A stretch of DNA of 64,000 bases from Sphingobacteriales bacterium 50-39. GTDB taxonomy: Bacteria; Bacteroidota; Bacteroidia; Chitinophagales; Chitinophagaceae. A program made the translations under genes and the position numbers. Where the stretch lies: positions 124,001 to 188,000 of the forward strand of contig MKTZ01000011.1 in assembly GCA_001898505.1 (NCBI GenBank). The letters run 5' to 3'. Under the pieces are notes generated by a model that saw only the letters and a program-made list of their open reading frames with translations, was not told the DNA's origin and did no database searches. Shown here one piece after another: positions 17,801 through 26,118 of this stretch. Each line of letters starts with the position of its first letter. Within the stretch, counting starts at the first letter, position 1.

Positions 17801-19936
17801 GTGGAAAAGTCAAAGAATACGCTACATATCGCGCTGGTAGGCAATCCAAATTCGGGAAAAAGCTCCTTGTTCAACGCTCTCACTGGCTTGAACCAGAAAG
17901 TAGGCAATTTTCCCGGTGTCACTGTCGATAAAAAGACGGGCACGACAGAGCTCACCCCCGGACATTCCGTCCAGATCATCGACCTCCCCGGCACATATAG
18001 CCTTTATCCCAAACGAGCCGATGAATGGGTCACCTATAAAGTACTCTTAGGGCAGGACCCTTCCATCCACGCCGATATGGTCGTCCTGCTGGTGGATGCA
18101 TCCAATCTGAAACGAAATCTCCTTTTCTGCTCCCAGATCATCGATCTCAAAATACCCGTCGTGGTCGCCCTCACCATGATGGACCTGGCTGCCTCCAAAG
18201 GCATCGACATCGATGTGGAAGGACTGGAAAGGGAACTGGGTATTCCCGTAGTCTCCGTCAATCCCCGGAAGAACAAGGGCATCCCCCAATTAAAAAAGAT
18301 CATCGAGCTGCGTGGCCGACAGCTCCGGCAGGCGCCCCCGCGGGATTTTATAGCTAAAAATGCCCAGTCCATCGGAGCCATCCGGGATGTGAAGGAGCTC
18401 TTTCCGGGACAGGAGATCAGCGACTATACAGCCATCCATTATCTGATCAACCACGAAAATTTCAATTTCGACCCGCAGCTTCAAGAAAAGATCGAGCACA
18501 TCGAAGGCGTTCATGCCTTCAATCATACCCGGATACAGGCTGAAGAGATCCTGCAGCGCTACAACCGCATCAAGCAGATCATGCAGCACACCGTATCCGA
18601 ACCCGACCCCCTGCAAAAGACCCTGTTCACAGAAAAATTAGACAAGATATTCCTGGACCGCACCTGGGGCTATATCATCCTCCTGGGCGTACTTTTTCTG
18701 CTTTTCCAGAGCGTATTCTGGATCGCACAATACCCCATGGACGCCATCGACTGGTCCTTTTCACAAATAGGCGCCTGGCTGAGTCATATATTGCCCGAAG
18801 CATGGTGGAGCAACCTCCTGGTCAACGGAGTGCTGGCAGGGCTAAGCGGCATCCTTGTATTCGTGCCTCAGATCATGATCCTCTTTGGATTGATCACCAT
18901 CCTGGAAGACACCGGCTATATGGCCCGTATCAGCTTCCTCACCGACAAGCTCATGCGAAAGGTTGGTCTCAACGGCAAAAGCGTCATGCCCATGATCAGT
19001 GGATTTGCCTGTGCCGTACCGGCCATCATGAGCACCCGGAACATCGAGAATAAGAAGGAGCGCCTGCTCACCATTCTCATCACCCCGCTCATGAGCTGCA
19101 GCGCCCGTCTGCCCGTATATACCATGCTGATCGCTGTAGCCGTACCGCATAAAAAAGTGCTGGGCATCTTTGGTCTTCAGGGCCTGGTGATGATGGGACT
19201 TTATATGATGGGGCTTGTCATGGCCATGATCGTTTCCTACGTAGCCAAGTGGTTTATAAAGATGAAGGAAAAAAGCTTCTTCATCCTGGAACTGCCCATC
19301 TACCGGGCGCCACGCTGGAACAATGTAGTGGTTACCATGGTCAATAAGGCAAAGATCTTTGTAGTGGACGCCGGTAAGGTGATCATCGTCATCAGCCTGA
19401 TCCTGTGGGCTCTCAGCACTTACGGACCCGGTGGCCGGATGAAGAACGTCGAACAGCAGTACGCGGAACAGGTACAAAAACATCCCGATCAGGCCGCGGA
19501 GCTGGATAAAGAAAAACAGGCCGAGCGCCTGGAGAACTCCTACGCAGGCATCCTCGGCAAGACCATCGAGCCCGTTATACATCCTCTCGGATATGACTGG
19601 AAGATAGGTATCGCCCTTATCACCTCTTTTGCCGCCAGGGAAGTATTCGTAGGCACCATGGCCACCCTTTACAGCGTGGAGGGGGGAAAGGACGCCGACG
19701 CTCAGACCCTGCAACAACGCCTCCGTTCCGCCCGCCGCAATGATGGAACACCCGTATACTCGCTTGCAACAGGCCTGTCCCTGATGGTATTTTATGTATT
19801 GGCCATGCAATGTATGAGCACGCTGGCCGTCGTCCGGCGCGAGACCCGCAGCTGGAAATGGCCCGCTATTCAGCTGATCTATATGACCAGCCTTGCCTAT
19901 GTCGCAAGTCTTATCGTTTACCAGCTGCTGAAGTAG
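17801..19936 (+). CDS. feoB: Ferrous iron transport protein B
   Basis: A 711-residue inner-membrane Fe(II) transporter with an N-terminal GTPase domain: G1 GNPNSGKS (14-21), G3 DLPG (61-64), and G4 TMMD (125-128), where most homologues have NxxD. Two Gate domains and the FeoB core helices follow, including the conserved CysAlaValPro segment GFACAVPAIMSTRN. The start is a GTG, the only start codon close enough to the G1 motif; a TACATTTG box lies at 17776-17783. No feoA is adjacent, nor is a FeoA domain fused, which is unusual. The downstream gene follows after 14 bases. Confidence 0.95.
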   Translation: MEKSKNTLHIALVGNPNSGKSSLFNALTGLNQKVGNFPGVTVDKKTGTTELTPGHSVQIIDLPGTYSLYPKRADEWVTYKVLLGQDPSIHADMVVLLVDASNLKRNLLFCSQIIDLKIPVVVALTMMDLAASKGIDIDVEGLERELGIPVVSVNPRKNKGIPQLKKIIELRGRQLRQAPPRDFIAKNAQSIGAIRDVKELFPGQEISDYTAIHYLINHENFNFDPQLQEKIEHIEGVHAFNHTRIQAEEILQRYNRIKQIMQHTVSEPDPLQKTLFTEKLDKIFLDRTWGYIILLGVLFLLFQSVFWIAQYPMDAIDWSFSQIGAWLSHILPEAWWSNLLVNGVLAGLSGILVFVPQIMILFGLITILEDTGYMARISFLTDKLMRKVGLNGKSVMPMISGFACAVPAIMSTRNIENKKERLLTILITPLMSCSARLPVYTMLIAVAVPHKKVLGIFGLQGLVMMGLYMMGLVMAMIVSYVAKWFIKMKEKSFFILELPIYRAPRWNNVVVTMVNKAKIFVVDAGKVIIVISLILWALSTYGPGGRMKNVEQQYAEQVQKHPDQAAELDKEKQAERLENSYAGILGKTIEPVIHPLGYDWKIGIALITSFAAREVFVGTMATLYSVEGGKDADAQTLQQRLRSARRNDGTPVYSLATGLSLMVFYVLAMQCMSTLAVVRRETRSWKWPAIQLIYMTSLAYVASLIVYQLLK

Positions 19937-19950
19937 TATATTTCAACCAT

Positions 19951-20964
19951 ATGTCGCAACGCACGCATGAACAATACTATGCAGAGCTGCTATACGCCAC
20001 CCTGCAAAAGGAGTTGGACGCAGAGATAAAGTTAGCAGGGGCCGGCATGCATTGGGATGTCCTCGTCACCGGTCCAAAACACAGCTGCACTATTCATTGT
20101 TTCTATTATGATTTTCGGGATTATAAAGGTCCGGAGTACTATGTTTGGCTCTTCGCCAAGGACAATCGCGAGGCCACGGGAAGATCTCGCACGCTTAAGG
20201 AGACAATTACCATCGTCAGCCAATGGATAAAAGGAGCTTCCTTGCTGAAGCTATATCATGATCACCCCTTCTTAGACAGGGAAAAACGACAGCTTGAACA
20301 TGTAGAGGCTTTATTCATGCACTATTGCCCATCATTGGGGCAGACTGCACATCAAATTATAGAAGGATACTTCATTACCTACAGCCTTACTTTTGGGAAG
20401 GAAGAAAGAAGCTGTGAGCTCAAGTCAGTCGGCAGCGACACTCTTTCCTGTAATTTTTGCTGGGACGGTGCGACGATCTTCAAAACAACAGAGCCGTTTT
20501 CGGAATCGCTGGCCTGGCTGATCTCCGACTGGGTAGTAAACAAAGCCATGCCTTCGGCATTGAAAGAGCGATATCCGGATCTTTACCTCGGCGTCATAGC
20601 CGAATACTACGAGAAAGGCAAAGGCATCGAAGGAGAGTTCCTCGACAGCTGGGATGAAATGGAATTATTTTTTGACGGCCAGCACCACGAAGATAAAATG
20701 GTAACGCTCATTCGCAGGATGAGGGAGAAAGGCTTTGATCATCTGCTTCGTGCCGGTCAGTCCCTGCTTACACTGGTCCTTTCCCGAAGCCGGAGACATG
20801 GTCTAAGAAATGAACAACCTTGCTTACGCATATCTATAGGGAATGACGCCCCTTTTACAATGACAGTCAGGAATTCGGAGGAGTCGCACACATTTGAGAA
20901 AGCCGAGTACAATGATACGCTGGATCACCTCCTGCAAGACCTCGCCGTCAGACCCATCGATTGA
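19951..20964 (+). CDS. Hypothetical protein downstream of feoB
   Basis: A 337-residue soluble protein that I do not recognise. It has no signal peptide or membrane helix. It is rich in aromatic and charged residues, with two Cys close together (SCNFC) and a His-rich spot (FFDGQHHEDK). The ATG at 19951 is 14 bases after the feoB stop; the frame is open into feoB, but that extension is a shadow of feoB. Same-strand spacing suggests co-transcription with feoB, which does not by itself prove a role in iron uptake. Confidence 0.7.
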   Translation: MSQRTHEQYYAELLYATLQKELDAEIKLAGAGMHWDVLVTGPKHSCTIHCFYYDFRDYKGPEYYVWLFAKDNREATGRSRTLKETITIVSQWIKGASLLKLYHDHPFLDREKRQLEHVEALFMHYCPSLGQTAHQIIEGYFITYSLTFGKEERSCELKSVGSDTLSCNFCWDGATIFKTTEPFSESLAWLISDWVVNKAMPSALKERYPDLYLGVIAEYYEKGKGIEGEFLDSWDEMELFFDGQHHEDKMVTLIRRMREKGFDHLLRAGQSLLTLVLSRSRRHGLRNEQPCLRISIGNDAPFTMTVRNSEESHTFEKAEYNDTLDHLLQDLAVRPID

Positions 20965-20967
20965 TAT

Positions 20968-21582
20968 CTACCAAACCCCGAGCTTCTCCAACTCCTGTTG
21001 AAATTGCGCCGGACTTTGAAAATGTATCCCATAAAACCCCAGCTCTCTCGCAGGCAGCACATTCCGGAGGTTGTCATCCACATATACAGCACGTGTAGGG
21101 TCGATGTCAAACCTGCGTATCAGCAGCTGATAGATCTCTGGTGAAGGTTTTCTAACCTTTTCCTCTCCCGACACCAGTCTCCCGTCAAACCAATGGAGGA
21201 ACTCATACATCCCCAACGCCAGAGGAAAAGTCTCCGCGCTCCAGTTGGTTAATGCATAAAGCCTCACTCCTGAATGCTCCTTCAAATGCCGGAAAATTTC
21301 CACCGTCTCATGGATAGGACCGCCCAGCATTTCCTTCCATCTGTCATAATAGGCTCGTATAGCCTCTTCATGCCCGGGGAATTTGCGCACCAGCCACTCC
21401 GTGCCTTCCGCAAGGCTCCTGCCCGCGTCCTGTTCCTCGTTCCAGTCCAGGGTCGTGACATTGGAAAGAAACCACCGCCGCTCCTCCTCATTGGGGAAAA
21501 TATCCTTGTATAGGTAGTCCGGATTCCAGTCCACAAGGACACCCCCCAGGTCAAAGACTACCGTATCGATCTTTTTATGCAT
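20968..21582 (-). CDS. HAD family hydrolase (YihX-like)
   Basis: A 204-residue haloacid dehalogenase-type phosphatase. Motif I is VVFDLGGVLVDW with nucleophile D11, where the usual second acid is replaced by Gly as in YihX and epoxide-hydrolase-like members. Motif II is YALTNWS, the lysine motif RKPSPEIYQ, and motif IV YVDDNLRNV. The family dephosphorylates small sugar or nucleotide phosphates. It is two bases from the aminotransferase gene on the same strand and likely co-transcribed. Confidence 0.9.
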   Translation of the reverse strand: MHKKIDTVVFDLGGVLVDWNPDYLYKDIFPNEEERRWFLSNVTTLDWNEEQDAGRSLAEGTEWLVRKFPGHEEAIRAYYDRWKEMLGGPIHETVEIFRHLKEHSGVRLYALTNWSAETFPLALGMYEFLHWFDGRLVSGEEKVRKPSPEIYQLLIRRFDIDPTRAVYVDDNLRNVLPARELGFYGIHFQSPAQFQQELEKLGVW

Positions 21583-21584
21583 GT

Positions 21585-22736
21585 TTATATTTTTCGTAAT
21601 CTTTCTACCGCACGTTGCAACGTCTCCTCCTTCTTGGCAAAGCAGAATCGCACTACTTTATCGTCCTTCCCCGAGGTATAGAACGCCGACACGGGAATGA
21701 CCGCCACACCATACTCTTTAGTGATGCGAATGGCAAAATCCTTGTCCGGCTCATTGCTGATCCTGTCATATTTGTACAGCTGAAAATAGCTTCCAAAAGA
21801 AGGGAGGGGCGTAAATCGCGTGGCCCGCATCAGGTCCTGGAAATAATCTCTTTTCCCCTGTAAAAAAGGCGCCAGCCCTAAATAGGAGCTACGGTCCGTC
21901 AGATATTCCGCCAACGCCACCTGCGATGGCGTATGACAGCTGAAGCAGTTGAATTGATGGACCTTCCTGAATTCCGCCATCAGCCCGGGGGAAGATACGC
22001 TATAGCCCAGCTTCCAGCCCGTACAGTGATAAACCTTCCCAAAGGAGAAGCTGACAAAACTGCGCGCCAGCAGATCCGGGTAGCGAAGTATAGACTGATG
22101 CGGCACACCGTCGAAGATCAGATGTTCATACACCTCATCCGACTGGATAAAGATCCGACTGTCCTGCACGAGTGCCCGCAACTCCGCTATATCGTCCTCC
22201 CGAAGCACCGACCCCGTTGGATTATGGGGTGAGTTCAGCATGATCATTCTTGTTCTGGGTGTAATACTCCGCCGGACGATGTTCCAATCGATGCCATAGT
22301 CCGGGTAGCGCAGCGGTATCCGTACAGGTATGGCCCCATTGATCTCTATATTGGGAATATAACTGTCGTACGCGGGCTCGAATACGATGACCTCATCCCC
22401 CGGCTGTAAGATGGTCGTCAGCGCCGTATAGATCGCATACGTCCCTCCCGGGGTAATGGTGATCTGGGTGGCCGGATCGATGGAAGTTCCATACAGATAC
22501 TCGATCTTTCCAGCCAGCACCTCGCGCAGCGACTGCAGCCCATGCATATGCGCATATTGATTATGGCCCTTGCGCATTGCCTTATCCACCAATCCTATCA
22601 ATTCCTCGCTCATGGGGTAGTCCGGAAATCCCTGTCCAAGGTTCACGGCGCCCAACTCCGAAGCCAGCGAGCTCATAACGGTAAAGATGGTCGTTCCCAC
22701 CTGGGGCAGCTTGCTCGTGATGGAAGGAATGGTCAT
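21585..22736 (-). CDS. Methionine aminotransferase (YbdL-like, PLP-dependent)
   Basis: A 383-residue fold-type I aminotransferase. The PLP lysine is K234 in SFSFGKVYHCTGWK, with the cofactor-binding NSPHNPTGS at 168-176 and SDEVYEH at 199-205. The N-terminal VNLGQGFPDYP (31-41) is typical of the kynurenine/methionine aminotransferase group. It probably transaminates methionine and its keto acid in methionine salvage, or aromatic substrates. It lies in a minus-strand run with the HAD hydrolase and the 3'-5' exonuclease. Confidence 0.9.
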   Translation of the reverse strand: MTIPSITSKLPQVGTTIFTVMSSLASELGAVNLGQGFPDYPMSEELIGLVDKAMRKGHNQYAHMHGLQSLREVLAGKIEYLYGTSIDPATQITITPGGTYAIYTALTTILQPGDEVIVFEPAYDSYIPNIEINGAIPVRIPLRYPDYGIDWNIVRRSITPRTRMIMLNSPHNPTGSVLREDDIAELRALVQDSRIFIQSDEVYEHLIFDGVPHQSILRYPDLLARSFVSFSFGKVYHCTGWKLGYSVSSPGLMAEFRKVHQFNCFSCHTPSQVALAEYLTDRSSYLGLAPFLQGKRDYFQDLMRATRFTPLPSFGSYFQLYKYDRISNEPDKDFAIRITKEYGVAVIPVSAFYTSGKDDKVVRFCFAKKEETLQRAVERLRKI

Positions 22737-22746
22737 GGTAATGTTT

Positions 22747-23466
22747 CTATTTAAATTCTATGCTCTCTTCCTTGATCAGCGACTCTCCATGCATGCGGAG
22801 GTATACCTGTGCAACGGTGATCACATCCTTCTGACAATAGGTGACGATGCGGGACAGGTCGTTGAGTGTCCAATATACCATGCCAACCTTACTGCCATCT
22901 ATATCGTCTTTGGGTGTGGGAATACCTAGCGTCCGGGCCAGCAGGTTAAGGGAAACAAAGCTTCGGTATTCTCCGAATTTCCAAAGCTCCATGGTATCTA
23001 CATGGGTAACTTCCCAGGGTTTCTTTCCGGAAGTATTCAGGATCGCCGGTATGGGGATGCCGTGTATGACCATCCTGCGACAGAGATAGGGGAAGTCGAA
23101 GTCTTTCCCATTATGTGCACAAAGGAATTTCTGATGATCGGGGGCCCATTTGCGCAGCAGTTCAGCAAAATCCACGAGCAATACCCGTTCATCATGTCCC
23201 GAAAAGGACTTCAGCACCAGCTTTCTTTCCGTTGCAGAACCCGTGATATACCCACAGCTGATGCAAATGATCTTCCCAAACTCCGCGTAGATAGCGCTGC
23301 GATCATAGATGCTCTCGGGAGTGAGTTCCGGCTTGTCCCGCAACAGGGATTCCGCCTTATGCCGCCACAACTCTTTCCATTCGTCCGGCACATCATCAAA
23401 AGAGCTATGCTGCGACACCGTTTCGATATCCAGAAAAAGAATATTATGTAGAGGATGTGGAGACAT
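22747..23466 (-). CDS. 3'-5' exonuclease, DNA polymerase B-like DEDD family
   Basis: A 239-residue ribonuclease H-like nuclease. The first exonuclease motif is FLDIET with D13 and E15; the second is CAHNGKDFDFPYL; and the last is SRIVTYCQKDVITV with the final aspartate. This is the predicted PolB-like exonuclease family often found alone in Bacteroidota. It probably trims 3' ends in DNA or RNA maintenance. The ATG at 23464-23466 is preferred over an upstream TTG. Confidence 0.88.
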   Translation of the reverse strand: MSPHPLHNILFLDIETVSQHSSFDDVPDEWKELWRHKAESLLRDKPELTPESIYDRSAIYAEFGKIICISCGYITGSATERKLVLKSFSGHDERVLLVDFAELLRKWAPDHQKFLCAHNGKDFDFPYLCRRMVIHGIPIPAILNTSGKKPWEVTHVDTMELWKFGEYRSFVSLNLLARTLGIPTPKDDIDGSKVGMVYWTLNDLSRIVTYCQKDVITVAQVYLRMHGESLIKEESIEFK

Positions 23467-23553
23467 CAGGCGAATATACAACTAAAGTATACTCATCGGC
23501 CGACCTTTTAAAGAGGCCCTGGCTACTGCGGTTTGTGCGGCTGTCCGTCTCCT

Positions 23554-24636
23554 TCAGAGATACTGGTCCCCTTTACTGCGCTTCAGTTCCGCAACATATT
23601 CCTTGATATCCTGCTCCTTGTCCCTTTTGCAGATCAGCAGCACATCCTTGGTATCCACGACGATAAAGTCATCCAGTCCCTGCAGGACCAGCAGCTTGTC
23701 ATTGGGGGCTTTTACCACACATTTGGTGGCGTCGATGATCACAACATTGTCTCCGGCTACCGCATTGGCGAGATAATCTTTTTCAAGGTTCTCGTAGGCG
23801 CTGTTCCAGGTGCCCAGATCGCTCCATCCGAAGGAGGAGGGGATGATATAGACATTGTCCGCCTTTTCCATAATACCAAAGTCGATGGAGATATTGGTGC
23901 ACAAAGGGTATATATGTTCCAGGGCTGCCTTTTCAGCAGGGGTGTTGAACTTCTCTTTTTCGGCGGAGAAGACATCGTACATCTCCGGCAGATATTTTTC
24001 AAACGCCTGGATGATATTCTTTACCTGCCAGACGAAAATACCTGCATTCCACAGGAAATCACCGCTGGCCAAAAAAGTCTTTGCCAGTTCCAGGTTCGGT
24101 TTTTCAGTAAAGGTTTTTACTTTATATACATTGTCCGACACCGAATGCTGTTCGTGCTGGATATAGCCATACCCCGTATTCGGATAGGTGGGCTTGATCC
24201 CCAGTGTAATAAAGGCGTTATGCTTACCCACAAAGCTCAAGGCTTCCAGGCAAACCTTTGTAAATCCCTTCGTATCCAAAATGAGATGGTCGGCAGGAGC
24301 AACGATAAGGGATGCCTTGGGGTCCTTCTGTTGTAGTTTGAAAGAGATATAAGCGATACAGGGAGCCGTATTTTTTCGGGAAGGCTCACCCAGGATGTTT
24401 TCCTGGGGCATTTGAGGCAGCTGCTTGTGGACGATGTCGCGGTACTCATTTGACGTCACCACATAGATATTCTCCTTGGGAATAAAAGAGGCAAAACGCT
24501 CGAAGGTCCATTGGATCAGGGTCTTTCCCGTGTTCAAAATGTCCAGGAATTGCTTGGGGTAATTTTGACGGCTCATTGGCCAGAACCGGCTACCAATGCC
24601 TCCGGCCATGATTACCACATAGTTGTGCTTGTTCAT
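23554..24636 (-). CDS. manC: Mannose-1-phosphate guanylyltransferase
   Basis: A 360-residue nucleotidyltransferase making GDP-mannose from GTP and mannose-1-phosphate. The pyrophosphorylase signature MAGGIGSRFWPMSR begins at residue 10, followed by YPKQFLD. Later segments FGWSDLGTWN and NAGIFVW are typical of the enzyme. It lacks the C-terminal isomerase domain of the bifunctional form. It supplies precursors for surface polysaccharide or protein glycans. kdsD, another sugar-phosphate gene for surface glycans, lies upstream on the same strand with one repeat element in between. Confidence 0.95.
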   Translation of the reverse strand: MNKHNYVVIMAGGIGSRFWPMSRQNYPKQFLDILNTGKTLIQWTFERFASFIPKENIYVVTSNEYRDIVHKQLPQMPQENILGEPSRKNTAPCIAYISFKLQQKDPKASLIVAPADHLILDTKGFTKVCLEALSFVGKHNAFITLGIKPTYPNTGYGYIQHEQHSVSDNVYKVKTFTEKPNLELAKTFLASGDFLWNAGIFVWQVKNIIQAFEKYLPEMYDVFSAEKEKFNTPAEKAALEHIYPLCTNISIDFGIMEKADNVYIIPSSFGWSDLGTWNSAYENLEKDYLANAVAGDNVVIIDATKCVVKAPNDKLLVLQGLDDFIVVDTKDVLLICKRDKEQDIKEYVAELKRSKGDQYL

Positions 24637-24648
24637 AATTCGTTTTAA

Positions 24649-24686
24649 AATGTCTGTCCTATCGGACGAGCCCCCTGCTGCGGCTC
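24649..24686 (+). repeat. Dispersed palindromic element, partial copy at kdsD 3' end (E5)
   Basis: AATGTCTGTCC-tatc-GGAC (24656-24667) is followed by the hairpin GAGCC/GGCTC (24668-24686). It matches the right half of the copies at 43226 and 2988. The kdsD stop codon (24685-24687) overlaps the last hairpin, so the element supplies or borders the end of that gene. Confidence 0.75.
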
Positions 24687-25653
24687 AAATAATCCCTTCC
24701 CGGATAAGGTCGTGTAAATGGATAAATCCCATATAACCAGTCGCTCCGGTGACGACCAGCTGTGTTATATCATGCGTACGCATCAGGTCCAGCGCTTCTA
24801 TAGCCAGGGCATCCGCCTCGACCGTCTTAGGACGAGTGGTCATAATATCCCTTGCCGTCATCCCTTCTGTGTTGATATTTTTCTCCAGCATACGGCGAAG
24901 GTCACCATCCGTGACAATACCCAGTAGACTCCCTTTTTCATCGGTGACAGCCGTAGCTCCCAGACGCTTGGAGGTGATCTCCATAATTACTTCCCGCAGC
25001 GACGCCGAGATAGGCACTTCAGGGCGTTCGTTATGGATATACAAATCCTGTACCCTCAGGTATAGTTTTTTACCCAGGGTCCCGCCGGGATGGAATTTGG
25101 CAAAATCTTCGCTGTCAAAACCCCGCATCTCCATGAGGGTAACGGCCAGGGCATCTCCCATGACCATCTGTACCGTTGTGCTGCTGGTAGGCGCCAGGTT
25201 GTTCAGGCAGGCCTCCTGCGATACGGTTGCGTTCAGTACTATATCGGATTGCTTGGCCAGGATGGATTGTGTATTGCCCACCATCCCGATCAGCGGGTTG
25301 CCGAAATTGCGGATAAAAGAAAGCAGCATTTTGACCTCGGGACTTTCTCCGCTCTTGCTGATGATCATAACGATGTCTTCCGACTGCACCATGCCCAGGT
25401 CCCCATGAATAGCATCCGCCGCGTGCAGGAAAATGGCCGGCGTACCCGTAGAGTTCAAGGTAGCGACGATCTTCTGGGCAACGATGGCGCTTTTACCAAT
25501 TCCACTGATCACCACCCGGCCCTTACAGGCAAAGATCAACCGCACGGCCTTTTCGAACTGGTCGTCCAAAAGCCCTTCCAATGCGGCTACTGATGCTGCT
25601 TCCATTCGAATGGTATTCCTGCCTGTCTCGAGAATATTGATGCCCTTGGTCAT
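24685..25653 (-). CDS. kdsD: D-arabinose-5-phosphate isomerase (KpsF/GutQ family)
   Basis: A 322-residue cytosolic enzyme converting ribulose-5-phosphate to arabinose-5-phosphate, the first step to Kdo for lipopolysaccharide. A SIS domain covers about residues 20-155 (VISGIGKSAIVAQK, IISKSGESPE, IHGDLGM) and two CBS domains lie in the C-terminal 120 residues. Length matches the E. coli enzyme. The ATG at 25651-25653 gives a normal N-terminus; an upstream TTG reading would begin inside a repeat element. manC follows downstream. Confidence 0.94.
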   Translation of the reverse strand: MTKGINILETGRNTIRMEAASVAALEGLLDDQFEKAVRLIFACKGRVVISGIGKSAIVAQKIVATLNSTGTPAIFLHAADAIHGDLGMVQSEDIVMIISKSGESPEVKMLLSFIRNFGNPLIGMVGNTQSILAKQSDIVLNATVSQEACLNNLAPTSSTTVQMVMGDALAVTLMEMRGFDSEDFAKFHPGGTLGKKLYLRVQDLYIHNERPEVPISASLREVIMEITSKRLGATAVTDEKGSLLGIVTDGDLRRMLEKNINTEGMTARDIMTTRPKTVEADALAIEALDLMRTHDITQLVVTGATGYMGFIHLHDLIREGII

Positions 25654-25659
25654 AAGTAC

Positions 25660-25691
25660 GCTAATATCGGCCAACGGACCTCCGGCCCGTT
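25660..25691 (+). repeat. Dispersed palindromic element, degenerate partial copy (E6)
   Basis: GCTAATATC is followed by a hairpin with arms AACGG/CCGTT around CCTCCGG (25673-25691). The hairpin aligns with the one at 47934-47952 with only a few changes. It lies seven bases upstream of the kdsD start codon. Confidence 0.5.
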
Positions 25692-25692
25692 A

Positions 25693-26118
25693 AGTTTCGC
25701 AAACCTACGGCAAATTGATTTGCCAACAATAAAAGCACCTTTCATTGACACATCCTATGCCCCTTTTACCCCATTCGTCGTTTTAATATGCCCACTAAGA
25801 GTTTTCTTTTAGTCAAATACGGTGTTTTCTAATGAGATATGCCCATTATTAATTTATTATCAGGCAATTATAATGTTGATATTTTTGCAAGACATACATA
25901 TTATTTTTTCTTATATTTATATTATAGGCATCATATTTTAACACATTCGGCTAGCACCTTACCCCGTTTTTCTGTAACTTCGCCAACCCTTAGCTTGGGC
26001 TCCCAAGTTCTTAGACAGACGCCCTTGTTCACCTGTTAATCCTAACGAGTGGATAATAACTTCCGGCTGTTAAGGGTATCTTGGTTATCGTAAAACGTGA
26101 GGAGGAAAACAATCGAGC
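25693..26118 (+). other. Noncoding region upstream of recQ
   Basis: 426 bases with no gene. The part at about 25780-25950 is much richer in A+T than the surroundings. A strong ribosome-binding site, GAGGAGG (26099-26105), lies 13 bases before the recQ ATG; this is stronger than most sites in this window. No RNA gene or clear promoter pair was recognised. Confidence 0.5.

Noticed and set aside
19810..19950. Earlier start for the gene after feoB
   Set aside because: That region is the end of feoB in another frame; the ATG at 19951 directly follows the feoB stop.
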